Shown here in pieces: positions 20,547 through 20,603 of a stretch of DNA of 20,603 nt (its first letter is position 1; each line of letters starts with the position of its first letter). Location of the stretch: positions 1-20,603 of the forward strand of contig CAJPVJ010000770.1 of the NCBI GenBank assembly GCA_905397405.1, given 5' to 3'. A program made the position numbers and the translations under genes. This stretch comes from Oppiella nova. Taxonomy: Eukaryota; Arthropoda; Arachnida; Sarcoptiformes; Oppiidae. The notes below the pieces were generated by a model. The model made no database searches and was not told where the DNA came from. It saw only the letters and a list, made by a program, of their open reading frames with translations.

Positions 20547-20603
20547 TTATAGTAAATAATTTTCAAAAAATATTTATCATAATTTCAAATTAAGTGGAAA
20601 TCA

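Noticed and set aside
1-20603. CRISPR arrays, bacterial operons, rRNA
   Set aside because: No regularly spaced repeats, no Shine-Dalgarno-led gene strings and no rRNA-like segments. The window is plainly spliced eukaryotic DNA.

Overview
The window is eukaryotic nuclear DNA. Genes are split by short introns (54 to 425 bases) with standard GT/AG borders, intergenic DNA is extremely AT-rich, and AATAAA signals follow most stop codons. I infer an arthropod, most likely a chelicerate and probably an acariform mite. The reasons are a small secreted PVQ-motif protein of a kind I associate with mites and ticks, the compact AT-rich layout, and the tandem expansion of glucocerebrosidases. The sequence alone does not prove the species.

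The theme is a cluster of glycoside hydrolase family 30 genes (glucosylceramidase, GBA-like). From left to right: the 3' part of a copy with a one-base frameshift (62-701, +); a short secreted, probably cuticular protein whose first exon is only nine bases (1486-2480, +); an intronless seven-helix receptor (2879-3856, -); a truncated, frameshifted remnant of a GH30 last exon (4403-4617, -); intact GH30 copy A (5008-7056, +); intact copy B (7651-9724, -); a two-propeller LDL-receptor-like secreted protein with an in-frame TGA (10395-13075, -); intact copy C (13953-15983, +); and intact copy D (17516-20021, +). The right edge (20458-20546) looks like the end of a DNA transposon or MITE.

The four intact GH30 copies encode 512, 513, 512 and 534 residues. 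Each has a signal peptide, the N-terminal cysteine knot with the conserved N-glycosylation sequon, a catalytic acid/base glutamate in an NEP motif, and a nucleophile glutamate 100 to 106 residues later. All share a last exon of exactly 387 bases. Copies A and C are recent duplicates that kept the same exon lengths and the same TATA-containing promoter block. B is closest to the classical enzyme and has lost one intron. D has gained one. In A, C, D and the left-edge copy, the conserved His-Trp-Tyr of the active-site loop reads His-Cys-Tyr, and the residue after the nucleophile is also Cys. B keeps Trp and has Ser. This paired change is the most interesting protein-level observation.

The gene order suggests repeated local duplication, inversion and loss. 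The non-GH30 genes are probably bystanders carried between copies. There is no operon logic here: each gene has its own promoter.
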